Below are positions 1-12,682 of a DNA stretch of 64,000 nt, in pieces (within the stretch, counting starts at the first letter, position 1; each line of letters starts with the position of its first letter). The notes beneath the pieces are model-generated. The model searched no databases. It worked only from the letters and a program-made list of their open reading frames with translations, and was not told the origin of the DNA. The stretch lies in the NCBI GenBank assembly GCA_027625915.1, contig JANTQA010000057.1, positions 9,238,001 to 9,302,000 on the forward strand, given 5' to 3'. The position numbers and the translations under genes were made by a program. The DNA comes from Anaeramoeba flamelloides (Eukaryota > Metamonada > Anaeramoebidae).

Positions 1-1119
1 CAAATGTTTTGTATGCATGTCAGGATCGTTTTTGTTCAAAAACCAAATCGGAGAGATACCATATTAAAAAAGCTGTTGTTGTGAACTTCAATTTTTGAAA
101 AAACAAAAAAGAATCAACCAAAAAAATAAAGACAAAACCACAACTCTCTTGTCAGAATTAATCTGATTTATGGAGACAATAGAACAATCCATGTAACTCA
201 ATGATCAAAAATCATTGACAATTTGATCTTTTAAAGTTAGAGTTGTTTATTGAAAATTTTTGAAATGATCATCATTTTTTCAGGTTAGAAAATCTCAGTT
301 ATTATTCTTTTTCATTTTTACGTTTCTTACCAAGGGTGTTCGAGTTTAGGTATCTAAAAATTTATTCTTTTTCATTAAAAATAATATTAAAAAAAATGTT
401 TTTTTTGATCCTAATTGGAGAATATTTTGAAGATCATACTTTCACATTTGAAATGATATTGATAAAAAGGTGTTGAGGATATTTGATTAATCCGAAAGGT
501 AGTCCTTAATTTATTTTATTCTAACATTTCTATAGATCTAAAAAGATTATAAAATTTTACAATATTCAAAAAAAAAAAAAATAACACAATATACTACATG
601 AAATTCTATTGAATTATTATTTTTTTTTAATAAAAAACTTAATTCATCTTTATCGTTTTGTTTTTTTCATTTGTAATTATTCGTTTTAATAATTACATAA
701 AATTGAACTTTTTTTAATGGTTAATATTTTTTATTTTTTTTTTTTTTTTTGAGATTTTAGCTTATAATTCTGAATAAAAATGCTTTTTATAAAATCAAAA
801 AAAAAAAAGGAAAAAAATGAAACTCGATCAAGATTATTGTTCATTTTTACCAAATGAACTTGTTAAGGATGTGTAATTATCTATTTTTTTGATACCAAAT
901 AACTGCTTTAATTATTTGTTTTCAAAGGAGACAAATTTTTTCAAAAAAAATATTAATTTTAACCCACTTTTTGATAATCATAATTTTCCATCAAAACATT
1001 TTTTATTCAACATTATTTTTTTTTACATTTTAATTATAAATATTGTCTAATACCTCTCAAAACAACTGTAAACCTTTATTCTACTTATATTTTTTAATTA
1101 TTCTTTTTCAAAATAATAG
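1..1119. other. AT-rich 5' flank, no resolved gene
   Basis: No convincing reading frame is seen. The stretch contains many short A and T runs. TMEM131 homologues have roughly 350 residues upstream of the part encoded from 1120, so one or more upstream exons should lie here or before the window. I could not identify a donor/exon pair with confidence. A short ATG frame near 828 (MKLDQDY...) ends after about 19 codons and may be chance. Confidence 0.5.
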
Positions 1120-4100
1120 TCTTTAAAAATTGAAATTAAATTTTTATTTTCAAAGTTAATATTTGATCATTTTAATGGCTTTATTACTTTAAAAATTAAT
1201 TATTCAAAGCAAATAAATAATGAAAATTTCAAAAATAAAAAAAAAACAAAATCCAAGCATACAGCAATTAATAATAATGATAATAATAATATCATTACAA
1301 GTACAATAAATTTAAAAATCAAATATAAAGGGAGTCTCCTTCGAGGATCTTTATTTTATAGAGATTCTACTTTAAATGTATTATCCCACAAGTCCGTTTT
1401 GCCATTTCGTTTGAAGAAGATCCATTTAACAAATTTGTTTGAGCAAGATTTAACCATTCTCTCTGCATTTATTGATGATCCAAATTTCCAAGTATTGAAA
1501 TTTCAACCGCGAGTCGTCAAATTCGAGGGGAAAATTGAATACATTAATGTCAAATTTTATCCACAATATTTTGATTCAAGCTATTTAATTGATTTAAAAA
1601 TATTAACAAATTTGGGTATCATCAAAATCCCATTAAAAGTTTTTGATGGTAAATTATTAATAACTTTTCTTGATAACGAAAAAGAAGAAAAATCTTTTTC
1701 ATTATTAGAAAAAAAAGTTATTGAAAAAAAATCAATTGTTGAATATTTTTTAAATTTTGGAATTTTTTCTACAAACGAAATTAAAATAAAGCATTTCAAT
1801 TTAACCAACACGAATGTAGTGCCTATCCATATTAAAAAAATTAAATCAACATTATCAAAGTTAAAAATTAATTTAAATAATGTTAAAAATTCACAACAAT
1901 TTATAATTAATAATACGAATGGCAATGATAATGATAATGATACTAATAATACGGATAATGATCAAAAAAATGTAATTAATAAAGATAACAGCCATAATAA
2001 TAATGATAATAATAATTATAATCAAGATTTTATTTTGGAACCCGGGGATAGTGCAATTATCACAATCGAGATCCAGTCTGATCAGCAAAACGAACAGGTG
2101 GGAGTGTTAGAAATTGAAAGCAATTATGAAAAAATCATCATGAAAATTAAATATCAGTCTTTAATTGGGGATTTACAAATATTTCCACAGGATATTACTT
2201 TTGGGAAGTCGTTTCCTGGTAAAATTATTGAGCAGGTTTTATTTGCTAAAAATACCTTTAATACTAATTTAACTTTATTAAAAATTATTAGTACAGATCG
2301 CCGAATTAACGCAATTATCACACAGCCAAATATTGAAACGGGCAAAATAACAAAAATTGGGAAAGTCGTCTTTGATCCAGGTAGAACATTAACTCCTAAA
2401 CAATTTTTGTTAAATAAAGAAGTTAGCAAAGGCAAATACAATAATAAAGAGAAAAGGGTGAATTTTTTAAACAAAGGTAATAATAAGAAGAAGAAAAAAA
2501 AAAAAAAAAGAAGAACCGAAATCAAAAGAATAATTCAATGATCCAAAACAATTTAAAAAACTTATTAAAAGTTACCTTACCAAATTATTCTAAAAAATTT
2601 TCCAAAGATTCCAAAATTTATACAATATTAGAATTGGAATATAAAAATATACTCAGAATTATTAAGCAATTAAAAAGTGAATCAAATACTGAATTTGAAT
2701 TTGATTCAAATTTAATTTTTAATACAAACATCTTATCCAATATTGAAATTGGTGTTAATGGTGGTTTAACCAAGCCTAAAATTGCCTTAAATGGAGAAAT
2801 TGATTTTGGTTTGGTTCAATCTGATTTTATAAATTCCCAAGAATTATTTTTAAATAATCCTTCAAATTTACCTGTTGAAATTGAAATTTATCCTTTCATT
2901 TTTCAAAAAAGATTTTTTAATCGTTTCCAATTACAAAAAAACTATCAAACCTTTTCTCAATTAAAAGAAAATGAATTAAATAATAATGAGAAAAATCATA
3001 ATAATATACAGGCCTGTAATACAAATATTTTTAATGAATATGATTATAATGATGAATCGAATTTTAATGATAAGGAGTCAATTTTTGAATCATCTTTTCT
3101 TTTTGATCAAAATTTGATTGAAAATTATTTTCAAAACCATTTAAATAATAAGAAGAACAAAATTATATTAAATCCAAATACTCAACAATCAATTGGTTAT
3201 TTAAATTTCATTCCTCACTCAAATAAAAAATATTCTGGGATAATAATGATTAAAAATAATTTAACCATTTTGGATTATATTTATGTAAATGGTAATGGTG
3301 GTAAGGGTACAATTGAGATAGACCCATCGTATTTAAATATTAATTTTAAAAATTCTGAATTTTTGTTTTGTTTGAAAAATTATAATAATTTACAAAGAAA
3401 ACAAAATAATGGTCATGTTCATGGTCATGTTTGTGGTGGTCGTGGTGGTAGTGGTGGTGAAAAAAATGAACAAATAAAAAATAAGAAAAAAGATGAGGAA
3501 AAAGAAAATCTCACAAATTTTATTTTTGAAAAAAAGATACCAATAAAAAATACCGGAAATTTGCCAATTCAGATTAACAATTTAAAAATAAAAAAGCAAT
3601 TTAATTCCCATGGTATTTTTATTGATTATAAAAAAATAAACCCGGCATTTATTCTTCAACCAAAGGAAATCTTAGAAATACCTATTATTATTAAGCCCAA
3701 TTTTTCTACTTCAAAAATTGAAAAAAAAATAATTTTTGAAACCTCTCAAGGAAATTATGAATTTAAAATTATCATTAATTTACCAGACAAATATTTAGCA
3801 AAATGTAGAAAGTTGTTACCCTTAACAACTCTCGAATTAGCAACATTGTATTTTTTTTCCTTTATCTTTCTAATACTTTCTTTTTGGATTTTTTCTACTT
3901 TTATTGATGATTTGACGACAATCAGAAAGTTCAGAAATTTTCATAATAAAATTTTCTCATTGGCACTGCAAATGGACAAATCTAATTTATTATCAATTCA
4001 AAATAATTTACAATATCAGGAAAATAATTTAAATAATAAAAATGAAGATTATTTAAACGCAAATATGAAATATGAAATTAAAGAAAAAAGTATGGAAGAA

Positions 4101-6539
4101 GGGAAAGGCGTAGAAGAAGGGAAAGGTATAGAAGGTTTAAAAGGTGAGGAGAAGGGGGATGAGAAGGAGAAGGAGAAGGGGAAGGGGGTGGGGAATGAGA
4201 ATGAGAAGGAGAAGGATAAAAAAAAAGTTGAAAAGGGAAAAAAATCAACAAGCAATCAAAATATAAAGAAAACTAAAGTTAAAAAAAAAATTAAAAAACC
4301 AAAATCAAAAATTAGTCAAAGGCAGAGACAGAGACAAAGGCAGAGGCAGAGGCAGAAACAGAGACAGAAACAGAAACTGAAACAAAAGCAAAAACAAAAA
4401 CAGCGAAAAGAGAAAAGAAAACAACAACAAAAAAATGCAAATATAAAAATAAATAATGAAAATGAAAATGTATTAAAAGTGGGTAAAGAAAATATAAAAG
4501 AGAATGGGGAAAGAAAGGGAAATGTAAAGAAAATAATAATAAATTTTGTTGAAAATGAAAAATCCGAAGAAAACGACAAAGAAGAGATAAAAAATGAAAA
4601 AAATGAAAAAAATGTTGATAAGAATGATAGTATTGGTACGAATTCTTATAATCCAACTTCTTTTTCATACAACTCTGAGGACAGTAAGAAGAAATATGAT
4701 AAACGATCAGATAATCATAATTATAATTCGAATAATATTAAATTTAGTCATGAAAATAATATAAAATTGAAAAATATTAATAACAAAATAGAGGGGAATA
4801 AGAAACTAAAAACAACAAATAAAAATGGAATAATTAAAAAAAATCCAAACCTTAATAATTTAAATTATTCAAAAAAACAAAATTATAATAAAATTAAAAA
4901 ACACAATAAGGCTGATAAAACAAAAGACAAAAAAATTAAAAAAAATAATCAATTTTCAAAACCAAATTACAAGAAAAATAATAATAGTTCGAGTAATCAC
5001 AATAAAAAATTAAAAAACAAAATAAAAAAAATAATTGAAACAAATAATTTGATTAATTTAAGATCACAAACGATTGACCAAGGAAATGGTTCAGAATTAA
5101 AATCCATCTCTGAAACAAATTTAAATTATTTCGACAAATACCTTGATAAGCAAACAATAAAAAATCCAAAAAATCAAATAACAAATGAAAAAGGAAATCA
5201 AAATGTAATTCCATTATTCAATAAGAATTCAAAAAATAATCTTTTTGATATGATCAATAAAATTCCAACCGAAAAAATTGAATATGATTTTGAAAATAAC
5301 AATATAAATAGCAATGAAATTAATTTAATGGGGAGGGAAACACAAGAAAATAAGATTAATCGAATTAAAAAAGAAACAAAAATTGAAAATGTTGTTTTAC
5401 CAACAGAGACGGAGATGGAGACAGAGACGGAGACAGAGGCAGTTACAGTTACGGGTACAAGTGTGAGTACAGAAACTCAGACGGGATCTGAATTTGAACA
5501 GAAATCCAAATCCGAAGCAGAATATGAACTTAAAGAAGATACTAAATATAATATTAATCCTAGATCTGGATCTGGATCTGGATCTGGATCTGGATCTGAT
5601 TCTGAATCCGAGTTTGACTCAAAAATTAAAAAGAATACGAATGTTAGTGCTAACGAAGTAAAGAATAAATATTTCAATGAAAAAATAATAAATAATTCAA
5701 ATGGTTACCAAAAAAAGGAAGATGAGGTTGTAAATAAGGAGAAGTGGGGAAATGGGGAAACAAAGCAAGAAAAAAATGAAAATGATTTAAAATTTGCTAA
5801 ATTCTTATTTGATGAATCCGAAAAAAATTATAAAAAACTTTTAAAAAAGAAAAGTATTGAGAATAAAGATAAAGAAAAATTCTCTTTTAATAATCTATTT
5901 ATAAACCCAAAACAGTCTAGCCCAAAATTAAATAATCATAATCTATTAAAAAAAAGTAAAAATTTGGATTTTCAAAGCTTGTTATTGGAAATTAAAGAAA
6001 CTTTGAAAGAAGAAAAGGGATCAAAAACAACACATATAAAAAATAATTATAATTCTGTTGGTATTGGTGTTGAAAATAACTATGAAAATGTGAACGTGAA
6101 TGTGAATGAGAATGTGAGTAGGAATGAGAATGGAAATGTGGGTGTTGATGTGGATGTGGATGTGGATGTGGATGTGGATGTAGGTGTGGGTGTGGATGTG
6201 GATGAGAATAGTAATGTGGGTTTGAATGGAAAGCAGAACGGCAAAGAAAAATTTATTGAAAATTTTTTTGATTTTGATAATAATAATGAAAATAGTAATA
6301 AAAATATAATTTCAAAATTATCCCCAATGACTTCTCCCTTATCAAAAAAAATTAAATTAAAAAAAAAATATAATGATAGCAATAAAAGCCAAAAAAATGA
6401 ATTTTTTTCAAGTAGTAAAATTTTAAAGCCTGGTAAATGGAATTTGAATATTAACCCATTGTTGTCAAATAATTTTTCATCCTTTCTTCAAAATGGTAAT
6501 AATTTTGATTCAAACTGGTTTAAAAATTCAAAAAAATAA
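1120..6539 (+). CDS. TMEM131: TMEM131-family single-pass membrane protein, 5'-partial
   Basis: Homologue of TMEM131, which in animals binds collagen through lumenal PapD-like/ASH-type beta domains and recruits TRAPP through its cytosolic tail to promote secretion. The conserved series is visible: FPQDITFGKSFPGKIIEQ, then FDPG near 2370; LFLNNPSNLPVEIEI near 2850; KNNLTILDYIYVNGNG near 3260; KNTGNLPIQI near 3550; and KPNFSTSKIEKKIIFET just before one transmembrane helix (about 3838-3900, LYFFSFIFLILSFWIF). The open frame begins after a probable acceptor (AATAATAG, exon from 1120), so no start codon is assigned. The roughly 870-residue tail is low complexity. The frame changes once at the A16 run 2494-2509; both sides align to the family, so this is one gene with a homopolymer indel or sequence error. 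Known family role; function here is inferred. Confidence 0.88.
4080..6210 (+). repeat. Coding microsatellites in the TMEM131 tail
   Basis: The cytosolic tail encodes a series of simple repeats: KGEEKGDEKEKEKG at about 4140, (RQ)n at 4318-4400, (TE)n at 5400-5440, (GS)n at 5565-5600 and (VD)n at 6145-6200. Each is a pure 6-bp repeat in the coding frame and each has an open frame on the opposite strand. They are typical of slippage-driven expansion in AT-rich protist genes, but here they use G/C-containing codons that stand out from the surroundings. Confidence 0.8.
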
Positions 6540-7634
6540 TTATAATTTTTTTTTTTTTGAAATTTGAACTTTCGAAATAAATCATATAAAAACTGTTATT
6601 TTTATCCTAAAAAAGAAAAATAATGGTAGTTTTTTTCTTAGTTTTTTAGTAATTTTACTTTTATTTTCTTTTATTTTATACTTGTTTGGTTGTTTTCTAT
6701 TGTTACAGTTTTTTTTTTTTTTTTCTTTAATTTTTCTATTTTTTTATATATTTATTAATAACAAAGAATAAAATTGAAATACATATAACTTAATTTCCAT
6801 TTTGAACTGGATCATTATTTATATATAATCTAAACTAAAATTCAATATTTTCCACACAGTTAAAGCAGTTAAACAAATCACAAGAATACAATTTCATTCA
6901 GATCAGAAATAATTTTAGATTTTTGTAAAATATGAAAATCATTTTTTCATCTTGTCGTTTTTTACTTATTCATTTTATTAGTTGAATTACGTAAATTGTT
7001 TATTTTGATCCATAGATTAAAATATTTTTTTTCGAACGATTGATATTATGTTAACGTTGAGTTCTTTTAAATAGAAGAACTCAAATAAAATTAGTCAATG
7101 GTATCTAACAATTAGATTGATCAATAATCCTAATAGAATTTAAACAAATTTACTAATGTAATTTTTTGTTTTGCTATCTCCAAAATTTTTAACGTGACCC
7201 ATAATTTAAATGTATTACTTATTATTTATTTTTTGTTTAATTTGTATTTTAATTTAAAAAAAAGTGTTAACATTCCAATTAGTGTAAGGTTATTATTTAA
7301 TCTTTCTTCGGGAATTGATTGAATAAGAAGTTTTTAAAAAAAAATAATAAATTTTAGTCGGTAAAAAATTACGAAATAGTATTTATTTCAAAAAAGAGTA
7401 TATATAATTTATTTTAAAACATCTTTATTAAAGTCAATTCTAGGATTAATATTTAAATATCCAAAATTTTTTTGATTCGTTTTTATGGTTGTTAATAATA
7501 CTATAAGTTGTTTCATTGTTTCGCATTTCTTTCATAAAAGATACCAAAATTTTATGATCTTATAATCATATATATTCTTTTTTTAGTATATCTTAACTCC
7601 TATTAATTATAATTTCTCACTGGATACTATAGTA

Positions 7635-7703
<69 letters not shown>

Positions 7704-8809
7704 AAACTCGATAAACAACCCCTTATTGACTTTTAGAGGGGCTAATTATCATTTCCCATAGAATTTTTTATAAACCCCATTTCAAAGTTATTGGCTCCGG
7801 TAACAATCAAATTATGAAAAAAAAAAAAAAAAATTATATATTGAAATTATTTATCGTTCAAATAAAAAAAAGCAATTAGATTTTAATATATTCAATTGTA
7901 TACACTAGAAATATTTCTTTAGAGAAGAAAAATAAAATAAAAAAAAGTAAATAAATATAAAAAACAATTGGGTCATTTATTATGAAATTTAGTTAATTTA
8001 AATTTATATTTTTAGAGAAAAGAATATGATCATTTTTTTTGAATTTTTGGTTGAAAAAGAAAAAGAAAAATTTGAAATTTTGGTTTTTATTTTTATGAAA
8101 TCTCATTTTTGGTAAAAAAAACAATAGATTTTATAAAAAAATAATATCAAAAATATAATTATATTATAGAAAATAGATGAAAAATGAAATAAATATTTAA
8201 TAATTAAATGTTGGATAAAAATGTTAATTTTGTTGTTTTTTCCATTTATTGGTGAATTTCTTGAAATTTAGAAATTATAAAAATAGTTACTTTGAAGGTT
8301 CTAAAGATGAATTATTAAATGCTATGATGCTATTATTTGTGTTATTTTTTTTATATTTGGAATAGATCTAAATATTGAATTATTTAAAAAAAATATTTCG
8401 AAAATGATAATTTTTGATACTGATCTTCAGTAAAAAATGTTATAATATATTATGTTATAATAATTATAATAGATTTTTTAGTTCGATGTGAACCATTCAG
8501 AATCAATATCATTTAAACCTAATTACAACATATTTTAAATATAGGCAAATCTATTGTTACTCTCATCCCTTCAGATAAATAAATTTGTAAAAGATTTTTT
8601 AGTTATTAGACAACCTTAAAATACTCAATTATTTGGGATTTTACAAGATTTTTCTTAAGCTTTTTGTGTGTAGTCGATAAAAATTAGTTATTTTACAGCT
8701 ATGTGAATAAAGAATGAGAAAAATGTTACTTTGATCCTTAATTGTTACTTCTGAATCCAAAATAAAATATACTACTGTAGTCAAAATAAATCGTGCAAAA
8801 AAATTTAAT
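6540..8809. other. Intergenic AT-rich spacer with an AT dinucleotide tract
   Basis: No gene is seen. It starts with the T-rich 3' flank of the TMEM131 gene. An uninterrupted AT microsatellite of about 60 bp lies at 7638-7697. The short open frame at 8641-8832 on the minus strand has no coding character. Confidence 0.6.
7638..7697. repeat. (AT)n microsatellite
   Basis: About 30 perfect AT units in non-coding DNA. Confidence 0.97.
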
Positions 8810-8995
8810 GCGTGTTTCAAAATAAAAATCATGTAATTATGTTATCGAAGAACTATACATCAACCAATCAAAGAAACTGATAATAAACTTTAATTAAATG
8901 TTGTCTTGGTTTCTTAAAGTTCTATTATTTAAATAGAAATTCTAAAAATTAAGGATCAAATTGGAAAATTAATCTCAAAAAATAGAGTTAATTTT
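8810..8995. repeat. Degenerate direct repeat, copy 1
   Basis: About 185 bp sharing order and many blocks with 9268-9460, including AACCAATCAAAGAAACT, a TTGGTTTC...AAGTTCTAT block, GGATCAAATTGG and AAAAAATAGAG. The upstream 150 bp are weakly similar too, so the unit may be about 460 bp. Function unknown; an old tandem duplication or a dispersed element. Confidence 0.65.
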
Positions 8996-9267
8996 TAAAA
9001 AAATTTTTATATTCAAAAAATCAAAAAAAATTCAAAAAATTGTAAGAAAATTATGGAAAATTTTTTACTATTTGTATGAATAATTTAAATTTTACTGAAA
9101 ATATCAAGGGGTTTACTTTCAAAAATTGACTTGAAATTAGTTATACTATTTGTGTTGTCTATTGGATATTACTTTGAACAAGAAGAAAAAACAACACGGA
9201 TTAGATTTTGGCAAGATGGATTATAGTCGTTTTGCAGGCTTTATTTTGATCACTAATCAGAAAAGTT

Positions 9268-9460
9268 AAGTGTCTTTTCAAATAAAAAGCATGTTTATTT
9301 TTAATACAACACATCTACCTTAACCAATCAAAGAAACTCTAAATAAACCAGGTGCAAGTCTGGTATTGGTTTCAAAAAGTTCTATTTTTTTAAAATAGAT
9401 CTTAAAAATGAAGGATCAAATTGGTAATTTATTACAAAAAATAGAGGTAATTTTGGAAAA
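9268..9460. repeat. Degenerate direct repeat, copy 2
   Basis: Partner of 8810-8995, same orientation. Contains a small extra hairpin (ACCAG, then GTGCAAGT, then CTGGT) not present in the first copy. Confidence 0.65.
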
Positions 9461-10449
9461 ACCTAAGAAGTTGACAATAAAAACAAATATTTGGTAAGAC
9501 TTTTCACTCCTTTGGTTTTTGATTCTACTATTTGTTGCAAAATAAATTGACTGTTGAGAGAAAAATATTGGACAGAGAAAAATAGTTGGATAGCAATTTT
9601 AATTGGGAACACTACTGAAAATGATTTTAAATTTCTTTCGTTTGTGAAATAACTAAAGAAAATAACAATGGTCTACTTATTAGAATAACGACTAATGTAA
9701 TTCTACTTTTTCAAAACCTTATCTCTTATAATCTAAAGCAAGTTTAAATTACCATTTTCAGGATTAATAGTAAATGTTACTAAAACTTGGATTTTTGTTA
9801 AAATAGCATGATCTACTTTAGTTATCAACCATTCAAATGAGTATTCTACTTAAATAACAGATTAATGAACTTGTAACACCTTTAAACCTGGATTTATATT
9901 AAAGTCACCTGGTTATCAATAGGATTTGATTTTCAATTTTACTAATGTTTCCAATTAAAAATGGTGTCCAACCATTTTTCTTAACCCTTCTAATTTATAA
10001 TTCCTAAAATCAACTTAAATTATAAATTTCCCTTTTAGAATCGGGAAATTTGATGACTTGTTTTAATTCTTGAAATTCGATTTTTATCGAAAAATGAAAG
10101 GAAATATTGATCTTTTTATTTTACAATTACATGTATTGATTTTTTTCAAATCTTTTTTTGGAGGAACCGAAGATTTCATTTTTCATCTAGTCAAGTATTT
10201 TCTTGGTTGTGTGTCAGTGTTTATAGGAATGAATTTTTTCAGTGATATTTTCGATCAAGAATGGTTATTTTGTTTTTGAAGAACAAAATAGTGGGTTTCT
10301 TCACAACTCCAAGAAAAAGATTAAGAACATCTTAAAAAATGATTGGTATTGAAAATTTTAAGATCAAAATGACAACTCCTAATTACAAATAAAAGTTTTG
10401 TTAACTTTTCTTTAATTGCTTCTTCTTTTCTACAAACACTTAAAAGTCT
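9461..10449. other. Spacer with one weak open frame
   Basis: Somewhat less AT-rich than the neighbouring spacers. A plus-strand frame of 69 codons at 10070-10279 (starting TTG) has mixed codon use, but it has no recognisable domain and no ATG near its 5' end. I cannot call it a gene. Confidence 0.35.
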
Positions 10450-11016
10450 TCAATTAAACGGAACGATTACTTGGTTTTTGGTAAAGTCAAACAATAAGAA
10501 TTTGCTTGGTTTGATTCCTTTAATCTTGTAGACTCTCTTACACTCGTAAATTTTTAAAACGGAGAATTTCCACAAAGCACGATTTGTTTCAATCGATTGT
10601 GTAATTTGACGAAGAACGTTGGTGATGATACAACACTTTTGACTTGATTCGTAATTTCAAATATCCATAAAACTGAAAGAATTTAATTAAAAGACAATAG
10701 AGTTTGGTAAACTCTGTATTGGTGGGAAGTTGATGAAAGTTTCTCTTTTTTTACAAAAAAAAAGATTTATTTTATCGTTCATAGAGACAATGGTGAAACT
10801 TTGTCATTTGTTTTGTGCTTTCTTATGATTTGTTGAAAGAAAAATATTCTTTTTTACAAAACTTTGCTTTATTTCAACTTTTTTCAAAAATGGTTTCCAT
10901 TAAACACTCTTGCAAAGACTTTAATTCTTTTCTCTATTCTTGATGTGATTTAAAAATATTTTTAACAGATTCCATTTTCATTTTCTTTTATTTTGAATAA
11001 AAATTTTATTTCTTTT

Positions 11017-11061
<45 letters not shown>

Positions 11062-11525
11062 CCACAAAGTCTTTTAAGGAATTATATTTTCTTTGTGTTT
11101 TTTTTTTTAATTAAATCAAATCAGGAAATGATTTAAACGTTGGCACCAGTCTGAGCCTTTTATTCACTGATGACTTTCGGTATATGATCCTACTTTTTCC
11201 TAAATATTATTTTTTAAATTTTCTTTTTTTTCTTTTTCTTTTTTTTTTTTAATTTGAATTGAAACGATGAAATTCTTACCTTACTTCTGGCAACAGAAAT
11301 ACCGGCATGTTGATTGTAACCTTTCTGATCTTCAATTAATTAATATCCTTTGACATTTTTTAAATTTTTTTTTTATTTTTTATTTTCTTTTTGATTTGTT
11401 TTTTGATGTTTTTTTCCGATGATTAAACTTTAAAAGGGAAAGTTTCGGCTGATTACTCTTGATGAAAAAAAGTTCTGAGGAAAAACATAAAATTAATCAA
11501 ATATTTTCTTGTTCTTACTCTTCAT
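10450..11525 (-). other. Unresolved minus-strand exon cluster
   Basis: Several pieces look like exons but I could not join them. A plausible first exon is 11519-11525 (ATGAAGA) with donor GTAAGA and a 44-bp intron ending CCTCAG at 11475, then MKKLFFIKSNQPKLSLL. A second piece, ending at 11280 before GTAAGA, reads QKGYNQHAGISVARSK. In phase it joins, after an acceptor ATATTTAG, to EKVGSYTESHQ-stop at 11164-11199. A third piece at 10450-10656 reads LWKFSVLKIYECKRVYKI and stops at 10450; an overlapping frame from acceptor 10672 reads LWIFEITNQVKSVVSS. No family recognised. The region could be one or two small intron-rich genes. Confidence 0.35.
11025..11061. repeat. T37 homopolymer
   Basis: Uninterrupted run of 37 T in non-coding DNA or an intron of the unresolved minus-strand locus. 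Confidence 0.97.
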
Positions 11526-12682
11526 TGTTTTGGTTTGTTTTTTGTTTTGATTTTTTTACTTTTTTTTTTTGTTTTTTTTTGTGTGTGTGTGATTGAAAGA
11601 CCTAAAATGTCGGAGAAATTACTTAAAATACCCTTTTAATTTCTTCGAAATCCAAAAGTTTGAATTAAAATATGTTTCAAATAGTGTCAAAAAATAAAAC
11701 AATTTCTTATTATAAGACTTTTTTCGAATATTAATTTTTTTAAAATGATCTTATAACTTTTCAGGTTTAATTATTCTCCTCTTTTTAATTCTTTAATACT
11801 TTAATAATTCGCTGGACATAAACATTTCTATTTCATCCAATCACAATAAAAACATAAAAAGAAGTGCATATTGCTTTGTTTAATTATGATTTTACATTTG
11901 AAAAACAAGTTTTTGATATTAAAGTTCTCGATATTTTACTAATTACCATTGTGGAAAAAAGTGAAATAGGAAAAAAAGTGAAAATATTACTGAAAAATCT
12001 AAAGTAAGATCAATTAAAAAAAGAATAAATAAATAAATAAATAAAGACCAAATGAAGTATTCGCCACAATACAGTTTTTTAAATGCTCCCTTTTAGTATG
12101 GGCTTTTCTTTGATTGATCAATTATTAAAAATTTGTTCAAAAAATTGACTATTTTTGAGATCTCCAAAACCACACCGACAATTTCGATAAATCAAGTAGA
12201 TTTAAATTGTATTTGTTGGGTTGATTGAAAATAATATAATGGGTTATTATTTGAAGTTAATTGGTTTCTTCTTTTTATTGATTTTACTTTTTCATTTTCA
12301 GTAAGGTGCCCACTTAAAAACCGTGCTTTGGACTTTTTTTCCCTTTACTTTTTTTCCAAAACGGTTATTTAACAAAAAAAGATCTTTATTCTTCACCAAA
12401 CCAATTCAAGCAGATACTTTCAGAATATTTAAGGGACTAGTAAACAAAAAAATATCTAAGTTAATTTTATAACAAATTCAGAAAAATAATTACCACATCC
12501 CGAAATTGAAAAAAATAAAGTAAAAATCTGAGTAATATAAGCAACTATCTTACATTTTATAATATTTTCAGAAACGAATTATTGTTTTTTAAATAGTTTG
12601 ATCCATTTTTTGAATTTTTGAAAAAGTCAAAATCCAACATATCTCTGAAATATTTCAAAAAAATACAGCCGTTCCAAGGTTA

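Noticed and set aside
4049-4668. Minus-strand open frames rich in Ser/Phe opposite the TMEM131 tail
   Set aside because: They are antisense shadows of Glu/Lys/Arg repeat codons; the plus strand matches a known family.
9330-9390. Possible tRNA-like fold around GGTGCAAGTCTGG
   Set aside because: No acceptor stem, no recognisable B-box (GGTTCGAATCC-like) and no proper cloverleaf.
11260-11300. U1 snRNA-like start (CTTACCTTACTTCTGG)
   Set aside because: Only the splice-donor complement matches; the rest of U1 is absent. It is better explained as an antisense GTAAG donor.
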